From Muribaculum gordoncarteri (GTDB lineage: Bacteria > Bacteroidota > Bacteroidia > Bacteroidales > Muribaculaceae), in the NCBI RefSeq assembly GCF_004803695.1, contig NZ_CP039393.1, positions 1,054,001 to 1,118,000 of the forward strand: 64,000 bases of DNA, given 5' to 3'. The position numbers and the translations under genes are program-made. The notes beneath the pieces were generated by a model that was not told the origin of the DNA, did no database searches, and was given only the letters and a program-made list of their open reading frames with translations. Positions 8,740 through 17,572 of the stretch are shown piece after piece; the first letter of the stretch is position 1, and each line of letters begins with the position of its first letter.

Positions 8740-10216
8740 TGTTCAGCGATTTTATGAATTCTTCGGCAAGTTTGCGTCCGCCGATATGGGTTAGGTGGAT
8801 GTAGTCTTTATTGGCTCTCGGAGGATTGGCGTTGGCCCATGTCACGATTGCATTTTCACCGCCCATAGCCTCGCGGGTGTCCCAGAACACGCATCCCAAG
8901 TGTCGTGCTACATCACGTTGGGCGGCAATCATGTTGTAGGTCGTGGGCATCGTTATTATGTCGGTGCCTCGTTTTGAACCTCTGTCACCCACGCCCATTA
9001 TGATTATGTCGGCATTGGGATAGCACTCCTTTATGTGTCCTATTGACTTGATCATCAGTTTGGAGTAGGCCGAGTAGTCGGTCTGGGCTTCCGACATGGC
9101 GTTGATTCCGTATTCGATTACAATCAGGTCGTAGTCGATGTAACGGCGCATCGATTGTGACAGGCTGCTGCTTACTCGCGACAAGGTGACGCCTGAGAAT
9201 CCTCGCGACGACATGCAGTCAACCGAGATGCCGGTGTTGCCGTCGAGCCACACTCCTATTCCGGCAAGTGACATGTTGCCGGTTGATACCGAAAAAGATT
9301 TCATGGGGCCGGTGACTTCGATGCACTGTGCTTCGGATGACGCCGATGAGCTGTGGGTGGCCCATTCGCCGTTGTCCTGGCGGGTGTTTATGGTTGCTGC
9401 ATCGGGCGATAGGTATATAAAGCGCGATTTTTCCCAACTGTCGGTGTGCTTCAGTCGCTTGGCACCCTTATAGGTTGCGGTAGCTTTTTCGCTTACCGGC
9501 ATTGAGTACTGTTGGGTTATAGATATGTAGGCTTTGTTGTGTCCCTTCATGCTCACGTTGTACACTTCCCATCCGCTGCCGCTTTGCGTTATCGAGCGTC
9601 GGAATCCGGGAAATTCCGAGTACATGTTGACATATCCCACTCCGCATCCGCCGTATTGGTCCTGCAGCTTTTCGCGCACATCCTGTGTGAATATGTCACC
9701 TTCGATGTATGAGTCGCCGAGGAACGCTATGCGCACAACCCGGTTGCCGGCTTGCGCAAGTGCGCTTTTAAAGCGTTTCAGTCCGTTGCCGTCGGGCGAA
9801 TAGTCCTCCATTACAATTATCTCCCCGTCGTGAGGATCAATCGGCACAGGCGGCTCGACAACTTCCGATGTCACAGGTGATTCTTCGGGTTGGGCGTTCT
9901 CCGATTTCGGCTGTTTGGGCTCTGACTGCCGGGGGATACTGTCGCTCTCTTCAACAGCTGGCTCCTCGGCCTTAGCGGGTTGCTCAACTTCAATCTCCTC
10001 CATTGCGGCTATCAGCTCCGGGTCGATTTGCTGTTTGTCGACTTTCTCGGCATCAGGATCCGATTTTTCGGTTATGTGCATTATGTCGCCTGCGAGATTG
10101 AAGTCGCGCAGCAATCCACGGCTTATTTTGTTAAGCGGGAGCAGCGACACAGCGGCGACGATGGCCACGGCGGTGAATAGTATTAAAAACGGACTTCCTT
10201 TGCTGTTTTTGCTCAT
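8723..10216 (-). CDS. Membrane-anchored SGNH/GDSL hydrolase-like protein 1
   Basis: A 497-residue protein with one N-terminal membrane helix (about residues 10-28), a long Pro/Glu-rich spacer (about 60-135), then an SGNH domain. Blocks seen are RIAFLGDSYIEGD (Ser), EYGINAMSE (Asn), MGVGDRGSKRG, and KDYIHLTHIG (Asp/His). The anchor and spacer fit a periplasmic enzyme reaching into the cell envelope. It overlaps the isochorismate synthase gene upstream by 4 bases and the second SGNH gene downstream by 17. Two different SGNH proteins beside one MBOAT recall AlgJ/AlgX-like pairs, one often anchored. The substrate is unknown. Confidence 0.82.
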   Translation of the reverse strand: MSKNSKGSPFLILFTAVAIVAAVSLLPLNKISRGLLRDFNLAGDIMHITEKSDPDAEKVDKQQIDPELIAAMEEIEVEQPAKAEEPAVEESDSIPRQSEPKQPKSENAQPEESPVTSEVVEPPVPIDPHDGEIIVMEDYSPDGNGLKRFKSALAQAGNRVVRIAFLGDSYIEGDIFTQDVREKLQDQYGGCGVGYVNMYSEFPGFRRSITQSGSGWEVYNVSMKGHNKAYISITQQYSMPVSEKATATYKGAKRLKHTDSWEKSRFIYLSPDAATINTRQDNGEWATHSSSASSEAQCIEVTGPMKSFSVSTGNMSLAGIGVWLDGNTGISVDCMSSRGFSGVTLSRVSSSLSQSMRRYIDYDLIVIEYGINAMSEAQTDYSAYSKLMIKSIGHIKECYPNADIIIMGVGDRGSKRGTDIITMPTTYNMIAAQRDVARHLGCVFWDTREAMGGENAIVTWANANPPRANKDYIHLTHIGGRKLAEEFIKSLNNAINK

Positions 10217-11265
10217 GACAGTGACTGATTGATTGCGTTGAGCAGCACTTGGGATTTTGCCGAGGTTTCATCCCATTCGGTTGCCGATTCCGATTTGGCA
10301 GTTATGCCTCCGCCGGCATATATGCAATAGCGTGACTCATCGAAGTGTACACATCGCAGGTTGACGAAGATGTGAGTGCCCCGACTGTCGGTCATTCCCA
10401 CATAGCCTCCGTAGCATCGGCGTGGATGTCGCTCGTTGAGCGTTATGTCATTCAATGCCTTGTCAAGCGGAGTGCCGGCCAAGGCAGGGGTGGGGCTGAG
10501 TGTATCGGCCACAATAAATGGATTTCCCGCATATCGGGCCGTAATGCGGTGACAAAGATGCTCGATGGCTCCGTAACCAACATTCTCGGCGCAACCGACT
10601 GTCGCGTTTATGCCGAGTGACGACAGTTTGTCGACGATGTATCGTGTCACATAGTCGTGCTCTTCGCGGTTTTTGTCATCCCATGCGGCATTCGATGACT
10701 TCATGCGGGTTCCGGCAAGCGACATGGTGCTGAGATTACCTGCGTTGTCACATTCGAGCAGCAGTTCGGGTGAGGCTCCGATCCATGCGCCTGTCGCTGC
10801 AGTGTAATAGAGGTAACGGAATGTCGACGGAAAGCAGGTGAAATATTTCTCGGCTACTGAAAGCCAGTCGATATCGTATGCGTCGCCGCATATCACGCGT
10901 GATATTACCGTCTTGCCTCCGCGAAGCTTTAGTCCGTTGACAACCGTGTTTAACGCGTTGTCATATTCGTCACGCGGTGTGCTGCGGTCGACCGGCTTTA
11001 CGACTACACCGTCACGCTGAGCAATGGTGTCGGCGTTTTCTATTATCTGCTCGGCAGTGTATTGAGGAGCTATCACGATGCGTCGTCCACTTGTGTTGAA
11101 TTCCGAAATGAAGAATCCACGGTCGACATCGCTGTTGCACTGCGTCGACTCATCCCCTGCCAGGAATATGGCGTGATCGCTTCCCGGCATCATGTACACT
11201 GCAAACGGCAGTCGCTTTTCAATGCATAGAGATGCCGCTCTTGAAATAGAAGTTGACAACAACAT
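10213..11265 (-). CDS. menF: Isochorismate synthase (chorismate-binding enzyme)
   Basis: Converts chorismate to isochorismate, the first committed step to menaquinone. The 350-residue protein has the C-terminal chorismate-binding fold: FPSTFRYLYYT, IGASPELLLE, MSLAGTR, TPALAGTPLDKAL, RRCYGGYVGM and YAGGGITAKSESATEWDET, with the conserved Glu/Lys cluster near the end. Anthranilate and aminodeoxychorismate synthases share the fold, but the short N-terminus and these signatures fit isochorismate synthase better. No other men gene is in the window. It starts two bases after rimO ends and overlaps the SGNH gene by ATGA, an odd partner set that may only reflect operon packing. Confidence 0.85.
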   Translation of the reverse strand: MLLSTSISRAASLCIEKRLPFAVYMMPGSDHAIFLAGDESTQCNSDVDRGFFISEFNTSGRRIVIAPQYTAEQIIENADTIAQRDGVVVKPVDRSTPRDEYDNALNTVVNGLKLRGGKTVISRVICGDAYDIDWLSVAEKYFTCFPSTFRYLYYTAATGAWIGASPELLLECDNAGNLSTMSLAGTRMKSSNAAWDDKNREEHDYVTRYIVDKLSSLGINATVGCAENVGYGAIEHLCHRITARYAGNPFIVADTLSPTPALAGTPLDKALNDITLNERHPRRCYGGYVGMTDSRGTHIFVNLRCVHFDESRYCIYAGGGITAKSESATEWDETSAKSQVLLNAINQSLS

Positions 11266-11267
11266 TT

Positions 11268-12569
11268 TTATTGTAAGGATGGTTGTGCAATCAGCTCGTA
11301 GGGCAGTGCATCGATAATGTCGACATCGTAGAAGTGTCCTTTTTCGAGCTTCTTGGTCTTCTTGACAAGGACTTCAGGGTCCACTTCGGGTGAATCCCAT
11401 TGGGTGCGACCCACATAGTAGTCATCCTCTTCCTTGTCGATGATTACACGCAATCTTTTTCCTATTTTTGATTGGTTGCTTTCAAGGGCAATCTCTTCCT
11501 GAATCGCCATAAGCTCATTCAAGCGTGATTGCTTGACCTCTTCAGGTATTGAATCCTCGAAATTCTTGGCACCGAATGTGTCCTCCTCCTCGCAATAGGC
11601 AAAGGCACCCATGCGCTCAAATCGTTGTTGGCGCACAAATTCCTTAAGCTGACTGAACTCTTCCTCGCCTTCGCCGGGGAAACCTACCATCAGTGTTGTG
11701 CGTATGTGTATGCCGGGCACCTTTCGGCGTATCTCGTCGAGCAGGGCTTTCGTTTCGTCGCCGGTTATGTGACGGCGCATGTTTTTTAGAACCTTGTCAG
11801 ATATGTGCTGAAGTGCTATGTCGAGGTATTTGCACACATTGTCGTGACGGGCCATGACATCGAGTATCTCCATGGGGAACTGAGCGGGGTAGGCGTAGTG
11901 TAGCCTTATCCACTCCACACCCTCTATCGAGGCCATGCGGTCGATGAGCTGCGGAAGCCGCATCTCGTTATACAGGTCAAGACCGTAGCTCGACAAGTCC
12001 TGAGCTATTATGTTGAATTCATGGACACCGCGCTTTACAAGTGCCGACACTTCATCGAGTATTTCCTCGATGGGGCGTGACTTGAATCGCCCTGTGATGA
12101 GCGGAATCGCACAGAATGAACAGAAGCGGTTGCATCCCTCGGCTATCTTCACGTAGGCGAAGTGGGAAGGGGTGGTTATGACGCGGTCGTAGGATGATGT
12201 TGCCGGGAACTTGTTAGTGAGAGTATTAACCAGTTCGGGCCAGTTGAACTTACCGTACCAACCGTCAACTTCGGGTATTTCAGCTACAAGCTCATTGTGA
12301 TAACGTTGCGACAGGCATCCCATCACATAGAGTGACTTGATGCGTCCCTCTTTCTTGGCCTCGACTTGCTCGAGGATAGTGTTGACCGATTCTTCCTTGG
12401 CATCGCCTATGAATCCGCAAGTATTCACGACAACAATGTCGCCTCCGGGATTTTCAGGCTCGTGCCTTGCTTCAAATCCGGCACGGTCAAACATGCTCAT
12501 GAGCCGTTCACTGTCGACCAGGTTCTTTGAACAGCCAAGTGTTATGACATCGACTTTCTTGCGAGCCAT
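11268..12569 (-). CDS. rimO: Ribosomal protein S12 methylthiotransferase RimO
   Basis: Radical-SAM enzyme that adds a methylthio group to an aspartate of ribosomal protein S12. The 433-residue protein has the N-terminal UPF0004 domain (VITLGCSKNLVDSE, with further cluster cysteines in VVNTCGFIGDA and VMGCLSQRY), the radical-SAM motif EGCNRFCSFCAIPLITGRFK, and a C-terminal TRAM region ending in the ALPYELIA segment. ftsY lies 5 bases upstream and menF 2 bases downstream. Starting at ATG 12569 gives the normal family N-terminus. All three iron-sulfur cysteines of each cluster are present. Confidence 0.95.
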   Translation of the reverse strand: MARKKVDVITLGCSKNLVDSERLMSMFDRAGFEARHEPENPGGDIVVVNTCGFIGDAKEESVNTILEQVEAKKEGRIKSLYVMGCLSQRYHNELVAEIPEVDGWYGKFNWPELVNTLTNKFPATSSYDRVITTPSHFAYVKIAEGCNRFCSFCAIPLITGRFKSRPIEEILDEVSALVKRGVHEFNIIAQDLSSYGLDLYNEMRLPQLIDRMASIEGVEWIRLHYAYPAQFPMEILDVMARHDNVCKYLDIALQHISDKVLKNMRRHITGDETKALLDEIRRKVPGIHIRTTLMVGFPGEGEEEFSQLKEFVRQQRFERMGAFAYCEEEDTFGAKNFEDSIPEEVKQSRLNELMAIQEEIALESNQSKIGKRLRVIIDKEEDDYYVGRTQWDSPEVDPEVLVKKTKKLEKGHFYDVDIIDALPYELIAQPSLQ

Positions 12570-12574
12570 CTATA

Positions 12575-13534
12575 TTAATTGTTGCCGAATAATGATTGTA
12601 CAAATTCTTTCTTGTGGAACACCTGCAGGTCGTCGATGCCTTCGCCGAGTCCGATGTATTTTACCGGAATGCGGAACTGGTCGCTTATGCCGATGACTAC
12701 GCCGCCCTTGGCTGTGCCGTCGAGCTTGGTTATGGCAAGCTCATTGACTTTGGTTGCAGCCACAAACTGCTTGGCCTGCTCAAATGCATTCTGTCCCGTA
12801 GAGCCGTCGAGCACGAGCAGCACTTCATGGGGCGCGTCGGGAACGACTTTCTGCATCACGTTCTTGATTTTTGTGAGCTCGTCCATGAGGCCCTTCTTGT
12901 TGTGAAGGCGTCCGGCGGTGTCGATTATCACAACATCGATGTCGTTGGCCTTGGCCGATTGCAGAGTGTCGAATGCCACCGATGCGGGGTCGGCTCCGAG
13001 TTTCTGTTTTACGACAGGTACACCGGCGCGTTCGCCCCAGATGTCGAGCTGCTCCACTGCGGCTGCACGGAATGTGTCGGCGGCGCCGAGCATCACCTTG
13101 TTGCCGGCTTTCTTGAATTGATAGGCAAGCTTGCCTATAGTGGTTGTTTTGCCTACGCCGTTGACGCCCACTACCATGATTACGTGGGGCTTGTGGCCCT
13201 GCGGAACCGTAAAGTCCTCAAGAGTGGAGTCGTTGTTGTTTTCGGCGAGAAGTTCGGTGATTTCCTCACACAGCAGATTGTTCAATTCCGATGAATTGAC
13301 ATATTTGTCACGTGAAACGCGATGTTCTATGCGGTCTATGATTTTGAGCGTGGTTTCGACTCCGACATCCGAAGTGATGAATACCTCTTCGAGGTTGTCA
13401 AGTATTTCATCGTCAATCTTTGACTTGCCGGCAATTGCGCGTGCGATTTTCGAGAATACGCCTTGCTTTGTGCGTTCAAGCCCTTTGTCAAGAGTCTCCT
13501 TTTTTTCCTTAGAAAAGAAACTGAATATACCCAT
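12575..13534 (-). CDS. ftsY: Signal recognition particle receptor FtsY
   Basis: SRP receptor GTPase that delivers ribosome-nascent chain complexes to the SecYEG translocon. I use the ATG at 13534 (MGIFSFFSKEKKE), giving 319 residues; a longer reading frame to 13639 runs through the promoter and the terminator of the upstream gene and is not credible. The N domain is short and lacks the acidic A domain of E. coli, as in many bacteria. The G domain shows GVNGVGKTTTIGKLA, DTFRAAAVEQL, DTAGRLHNK and TKLDGTAKGG. It is the first gene of a tightly packed operon running to the MBOAT gene. Confidence 0.96.
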   Translation of the reverse strand: MGIFSFFSKEKKETLDKGLERTKQGVFSKIARAIAGKSKIDDEILDNLEEVFITSDVGVETTLKIIDRIEHRVSRDKYVNSSELNNLLCEEITELLAENNNDSTLEDFTVPQGHKPHVIMVVGVNGVGKTTTIGKLAYQFKKAGNKVMLGAADTFRAAAVEQLDIWGERAGVPVVKQKLGADPASVAFDTLQSAKANDIDVVIIDTAGRLHNKKGLMDELTKIKNVMQKVVPDAPHEVLLVLDGSTGQNAFEQAKQFVAATKVNELAITKLDGTAKGGVVIGISDQFRIPVKYIGLGEGIDDLQVFHKKEFVQSLFGNN

Positions 13535-13561
13535 TGGTGTAAAATAGAGATTAATAGACTG

Positions 13562-13590
13562 CAAAATTACAAAAAAACATTTACATTCAA
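13562..13590 (-). promoter_or_regulatory. Promoter of the ftsY-rimO-menF-SGNH-SGNH-MBOAT operon
   Basis: On the minus strand TTG (13588-13590) is followed after 18 bases by TAATTTTG (13562-13569), matching the -7 motif TAnnTTTG. The leader to the ftsY ATG would be about 25 bases. No other promoter-like site is seen before the MBOAT gene. Confidence 0.45.
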
Positions 13591-13630
13591 CGCATTCAAT
13601 GGCTGTTAAAACGGTTTTATGAAATGAAAA

Positions 13631-13666
13631 GTCCGCCATGCCTGTACGGTTGCAGGCATGGCGGAC
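13631..13666 (-). terminator. Rho-independent terminator after the coiled-coil lipoprotein gene
   Basis: A perfect 14-base-pair stem (13631-13644 with 13653-13666, 8-base loop) is followed on the minus strand by TTTTC. It lies 25 bases past the stop codon at 13691 and separates this unit from ftsY. Confidence 0.8.
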
Positions 13667-13690
13667 CCATTTATCGGGAAGTATTAAACT

Positions 13691-14548
13691 TTAGTCTACT
13701 TGGATTACGAGATAGTTGGAAAGACTCCAGAATTTTTCAGGATTGGTGACCTTGATTGTCTTCAAGCCGTCATAGTCCTCGATTGTATATGAGTCGGCCG
13801 GCATGTTGGTCAGAATCTTTGCTTTCTTGGAGTGAGTGGGGATTGTGGTGAGAGTGCGCTTGTCGCTCTGAGTGAAGTAGCTCTGCTGGAAGTCGGCCTG
13901 GAGCAACTTGGTCTTGCGCAGGAATCCGGTTTCGATAATGCGGGCATCCTTCAATTCGCCCTTGGTACCTATTGCATAGTAGCAAGAGTTAAGCTCGTTG
14001 GTGAGGTTTACGCTCTCTTCCTGAGCTTTTTCCTTCTCCTCGGTTACAGTGGCAACAGTGGTGCTCAATGAATCCACCTTTGTGCCAAGGTCGGCAATCT
14101 GTATCTTTGCGGCTGCAAGGTCGTTGCGCAGTGTCGAGATTGTCGTTTCCTGACTGGCTATTTCAGCCTTAAGATTGTCGACGGTCTTCTTCAGGGTGCT
14201 GCTGTAGCCCTGTGATGATTTCAATTTCTGCTCAAGGTCGTCAAGGCGTTCGCGACGCTCCTTGAGAGCCTGCTGTATGGCGACGATGTCGTTGCGTATC
14301 TGATCTTTACGCGATTGTGATTCGGCACCTACATTGGTAGTTGTGAGAATCTTCTCAAGATCTTTGATCTGGTTCATGCCATCGGTAATGTCGTTCAAAA
14401 GGGAGAACAGACTGTCCTGGTTGGCGAGAGCAACATGTAATGAATCGTCAAGCTGGGCGTTTTGGGCCTGAGCCTCTTTCAGTTTCCCTCCATCGCAAGC
14501 TGTGAGGCACACAAGACCTGCGGCAATAATTGAAACTATTTTCTTCAT
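13691..14548 (-). CDS. Coiled-coil lipoprotein of unknown function
   Basis: I do not recognise a named family. The 285-residue protein has a lipoprotein signal with the acceptor Cys at residue 18 (LVCLTAC), then a long coiled coil of about residues 20-190 rich in Leu, Glu, Gln and Lys, with many heptads. A short C-terminal globular part (about 195-285) holds YYAIGTKGELKDARIIE and ends VIQVD. It is probably tethered to a membrane and may act as a spacer or scaffold in the envelope. It lies 36 bases after rsmI on the same strand and is followed by a strong terminator, so it probably closes that transcript. Confidence 0.75.
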   Translation of the reverse strand: MKKIVSIIAAGLVCLTACDGGKLKEAQAQNAQLDDSLHVALANQDSLFSLLNDITDGMNQIKDLEKILTTTNVGAESQSRKDQIRNDIVAIQQALKERRERLDDLEQKLKSSQGYSSTLKKTVDNLKAEIASQETTISTLRNDLAAAKIQIADLGTKVDSLSTTVATVTEEKEKAQEESVNLTNELNSCYYAIGTKGELKDARIIETGFLRKTKLLQADFQQSYFTQSDKRTLTTIPTHSKKAKILTNMPADSYTIEDYDGLKTIKVTNPEKFWSLSNYLVIQVD

Positions 14549-14584
14549 AATCGTATAAAATGATGTTTATATAAGTTTTTTATG

Positions 14585-15322
14585 TCAGGCATCGTTTAAG
14601 TCATCGTTATCGCGATACTTATTGCGATGGGGTTGACGAGCGTTTTTTTCCCTCTTTCCGCTCAACACAATAACGATTTCACCGCGCGGAATGTTCATCG
14701 TGAAGTGCTCGATGAGCTGTTGTAATGTTCCGGTAACGGTGGTGTCATGAATTTTGGATATCTCGCGTGACACTGAAGCCTCGCGGTCGTTGCCGCAGGC
14801 TTGGGCAAGTTGTTGCAGGGTCTTCACGAGGCGCAACGGTGACTCATAGAATATTATAGTGCGAGTTTCTTCGGCAATCTCGGCTATGCGCGTAGCGCGT
14901 CCTTTCTTTTGTGGCAGGAATCCCTCAAATACGAATCGGTCACATGGAAGCCCTGAATTTACGAGTGCCGGAATAAGTGCAGTGGGGCCGGGCAAAGTTT
15001 CGACTTCGATGTCGTTGCGACGACATTCGCGCACGAGCATGAATCCGGGATCTGATATGCCCGGAGTGCCCGCATCGCTTATGAGGGCTATGTTCTCGCC
15101 CCCTTTCAGACGGTTTACAACAGGTTCGACCGATGTGTGCTCGTTGAACTTGTGGTGGCTTGCCGTAGGGGTGGTTATGTCGAAGTGCTTGAGCAGGACG
15201 CCGCTTGTGCGGGTGTCCTCACACAGTACAAGGTCGCACGATTTCAAGGTGGCGATTGCTCGCGGAGTCATGTCGCCAAGATTGCCCACCGGAGTGGGCA
15301 CGATGTAAAGTTTACCGCTCAT
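14585..15322 (-). CDS. rsmI: 16S rRNA (cytidine1402-2'-O)-methyltransferase RsmI
   Basis: Methylates the 2'-OH of C1402 in 16S rRNA. The 245-residue protein from ATG 15322 begins MSGKLYIVPTPVGNLGD, the classic RsmI start; the longer in-frame opening upstream lies inside the preceding gene. Motifs seen include CEDTRTSGVLL, ALISDAGTPGISDPG, LPGPTALIPAL and FVFEGFLPQKKG. Its ATG overlaps the TGA of the acidic-protein gene (ATGA), so the two are probably translated together. Length is slightly short of the E. coli enzyme, as expected when the C-terminal extension is reduced. Confidence 0.95.
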   Translation of the reverse strand: MSGKLYIVPTPVGNLGDMTPRAIATLKSCDLVLCEDTRTSGVLLKHFDITTPTASHHKFNEHTSVEPVVNRLKGGENIALISDAGTPGISDPGFMLVRECRRNDIEVETLPGPTALIPALVNSGLPCDRFVFEGFLPQKKGRATRIAEIAEETRTIIFYESPLRLVKTLQQLAQACGNDREASVSREISKIHDTTVTGTLQQLIEHFTMNIPRGEIVIVLSGKREKNARQPHRNKYRDNDDLNDA

Positions 15323-16182
15323 CGGCCTGAAAAATGTTTTGCTATTATATCCATGAAATCCTGGACTTCGGGGTTGGAAGCGTCCCATTCAAGGTCGTTG
15401 TAGAAGTAGTCGTTGGCTTCCGAGAGCGATGACATAGCTTCGACGAGATTGAGCGTATCGGTCATCTCGGTAGCACTGTTGCCAAAGAGCTCGCGACGGA
15501 ATCGGAACATGTCATTCAACGAGAATGCCTTGCGCAGATTACGCGAATTTTCACGTGCAAGCTTTTCGTCAAGGCGTATAGGCTCTTCGTTATCGGTGTC
15601 GGTCGTGTCGTACTGAGGCATCGCTATTTCCTCATCTTCGGGCTCTTCCTGCTCCTCTTCGGGTTCGGGCTCTTCCTTGAGTTCCGGTTCCTCTTCTTCT
15701 TCGGGTTCAGGCTCTACAGTTTCAATCTCGACTGTAGTTTCCGGCATCGGCTCAGCAATCGGTTCAGGCTCCGTTGACGGTTCCTGTTCAATATCACTAC
15801 ATGGAGCCTCGGGCTCGGCATTGCAATGTTCAGGCAACTCTTCGGTCGATTCGCCGATTATTGTAAGTTGTGGTTGACAGCTCTCAGCGGTATCTTCTTC
15901 AAGTTCTTCTTCCTGATTTTCGGGCTCTTCTATTTCAGGCTGTTCATCGGCTGTGACATCAGTTTCGTCACAACAGCTGATGACCGCATTGTCGGGCGTG
16001 TCATCAGTGTCAACATCGTCATCCTCGACAGCGGGCGATATGCCTTCGTTGAGTGACTTGATTTTATCGGAAATCAGCGACCACACCTCCTTGGGCGTGT
16101 CGTCGCCTCGATGCATAGCCAAATACAGAAGCCCTTCCAGCTCGTAGTTGATGGTAATCAGTTCTTCGATGTTGACATTCAT
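15319..16182 (-). CDS. Glu/Pro-rich acidic protein upstream of rsmI, unknown function
   Basis: Function not recognised. The 287-residue protein has three parts: a short N-terminal helical region (MNVNIEELITINYELEGLLY), a middle of about residues 50-195 that is extremely rich in Glu and Pro with alternating EP and EE runs and should be disordered, and a C-terminal domain of about 200-287 with RLDEKLARENSRNLRKAFSL, FRFRRELFGNS and DWDASNPEV-like text (EWDASNPEVQDFMDII). The C-terminal domain looks conserved and may be the working part. No signal peptide, so probably cytoplasmic. It overlaps rsmI by 4 bases and has its own promoter. Confidence 0.75.
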   Translation of the reverse strand: MNVNIEELITINYELEGLLYLAMHRGDDTPKEVWSLISDKIKSLNEGISPAVEDDDVDTDDTPDNAVISCCDETDVTADEQPEIEEPENQEEELEEDTAESCQPQLTIIGESTEELPEHCNAEPEAPCSDIEQEPSTEPEPIAEPMPETTVEIETVEPEPEEEEEPELKEEPEPEEEQEEPEDEEIAMPQYDTTDTDNEEPIRLDEKLARENSRNLRKAFSLNDMFRFRRELFGNSATEMTDTLNLVEAMSSLSEANDYFYNDLEWDASNPEVQDFMDIIAKHFSGR

Positions 16183-16210
16183 AAGTCGATATTATAATTT
16201 TAACATATCA

Positions 16211-16240
16211 CAAAGTTACTCAATCAAAATAATAGTGCAA
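16211..16240 (-). promoter_or_regulatory. Promoter of the acidic protein-rsmI-lipoprotein unit
   Basis: On the minus strand a TTG (16238-16240) is followed after 19 bases by TAACTTTG (16211-16218), an exact -7 match. The leader to the ATG at 16182 is about 25 bases. Confidence 0.55.
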
Positions 16241-16310
16241 CCAAATTCATAAAAAAAGTTATTGCACATTGTAGGTTTTTATGCGGGGTGCACGTGATGC
16301 AGGTGCCTGG

Positions 16311-17285
16311 TCAGGCATTGGCGACAAGATATGCAACGTAGGCCACATAGCATGTCGCGAGTATGATTCCTTCGGCACGGGTGATTGTGCGTTGCTTGAA
16401 AAACCATCCGAATATCCAGAACAACATGCAGGCTCCGGTGAGGACGAGTAGGTCGAGGTTGCCTATTCCTCCAAACGGGAGGGGACGAATTGTTGCGCTG
16501 CATCCAAGTACAAGGAATATGTTGAAGATGTTGCTCCCTATCACATTGCCGAGAGCTATGCTCGGCTTGCCTTTTACAGCGGCAGTTATCGATGTGGCGA
16601 GTTCGGGTAGTGATGTGCCGGCGGCTACTATCGTCAAGCCTATTATGGCATCGCTCACGCCGAGTCCCGATGCGATTCCCGATGCTCCGTTGACAAACCG
16701 GTCACCGCCAATAATCAGTCCGGCCAGTCCTATTGCTACCCACAATATCGATTTCCATAACGGCATATCCTTAGTCTTGGATCTTTCTATCTCTTGTGAT
16801 TCAGCCGGTGTGGCTGACTTTGCGGATGAGAATGTGTGTCGCAGGAATATGGTGAAAAACAGCAGCAGAACTATTCCGTCGACACGGCTTAAGATGCGAC
16901 TGGACGCGCCGTCAAGAAGCGGAGCGTTGCCCATTGCCAGAAGTGCTAAAGCCGACAGAAGCACGAGCGGAATGTCCTTGGTCATTATGCTTCGCTCAAT
17001 CTTTATCGGGGCGAATATCGCCGTTATGCCTATTATGGCAAGGACATTGAAGATGTTGCTTCCGACAACGTTGCCTATAGCCAGCTCGGCACTGCCGTTA
17101 ATGGCCGATACGATGCTGATGACAAGTTCGGGCGCCGATGTGCCGAAGGCAACTACGGTCAATCCTATGACAAGCTCTGATACGCCCCACCGCTTTGCGA
17201 TGCTTGAAGCTCCGTCGGTCAACATATTGGCTCCAATCAATATGAACGCCAACCCTGCAATCAGGAATACAATGTTAAGTATCAT
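16311..17285 (-). CDS. Calcium/sodium antiporter, CaCA family (YrbG-like)
   Basis: Inner-membrane exchanger of 324 residues. It has two inverted alpha-repeat halves, each with the family's ion-binding signature: VAFGTSAPELVISI (about residues 45-58) and VAAGTSLPELATSI (about 220-233), each followed by a GNVxGSNIFN segment (GNVVGSNIFNVLA and GNVIGSNIFNIFL). About ten membrane helices and a polar central loop are apparent. In this family the antiporter exports Ca2+ or takes up Na+ depending on gradients. No promoter motif is clear upstream; the neighbours do not suggest a specific role. The 287-base gap up to katA shows no gene. Confidence 0.93.
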   Translation of the reverse strand: MILNIVFLIAGLAFILIGANMLTDGASSIAKRWGVSELVIGLTVVAFGTSAPELVISIVSAINGSAELAIGNVVGSNIFNVLAIIGITAIFAPIKIERSIMTKDIPLVLLSALALLAMGNAPLLDGASSRILSRVDGIVLLLFFTIFLRHTFSSAKSATPAESQEIERSKTKDMPLWKSILWVAIGLAGLIIGGDRFVNGASGIASGLGVSDAIIGLTIVAAGTSLPELATSITAAVKGKPSIALGNVIGSNIFNIFLVLGCSATIRPLPFGGIGNLDLLVLTGACMLFWIFGWFFKQRTITRAEGIILATCYVAYVAYLVANA

Positions 17286-17572
17286 CTTTAGTTGTTAAAT
17301 GAAAAGTCCTGCCAATTTAACAAATCGACATCGCAATTTTGCAACAGCGTAGTGCAATTTAATAAATTTTCACAGATTGGCGGGTTGATTAGAGCAGTTA
17401 AGGCGGACAATGGGTGACATTTTATGGGGCAAATTATTTGCGGTGTCGGCTTCTTTCTGCCACTGATTAAATTGTCAATTTAATGTCATGTATAGATTCG
17501 GTGGAAAACTTTTTAAGATATTTGAGTGTTTCAAAACTCGAATTGATTCACTGTTAATTTCATTATGATTGT

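Noticed and set aside
13535-13639. A 35-codon N-terminal extension of ftsY
   Set aside because: It would run through the ftsY promoter and the preceding terminator, and the family start is the ATG at 13534.
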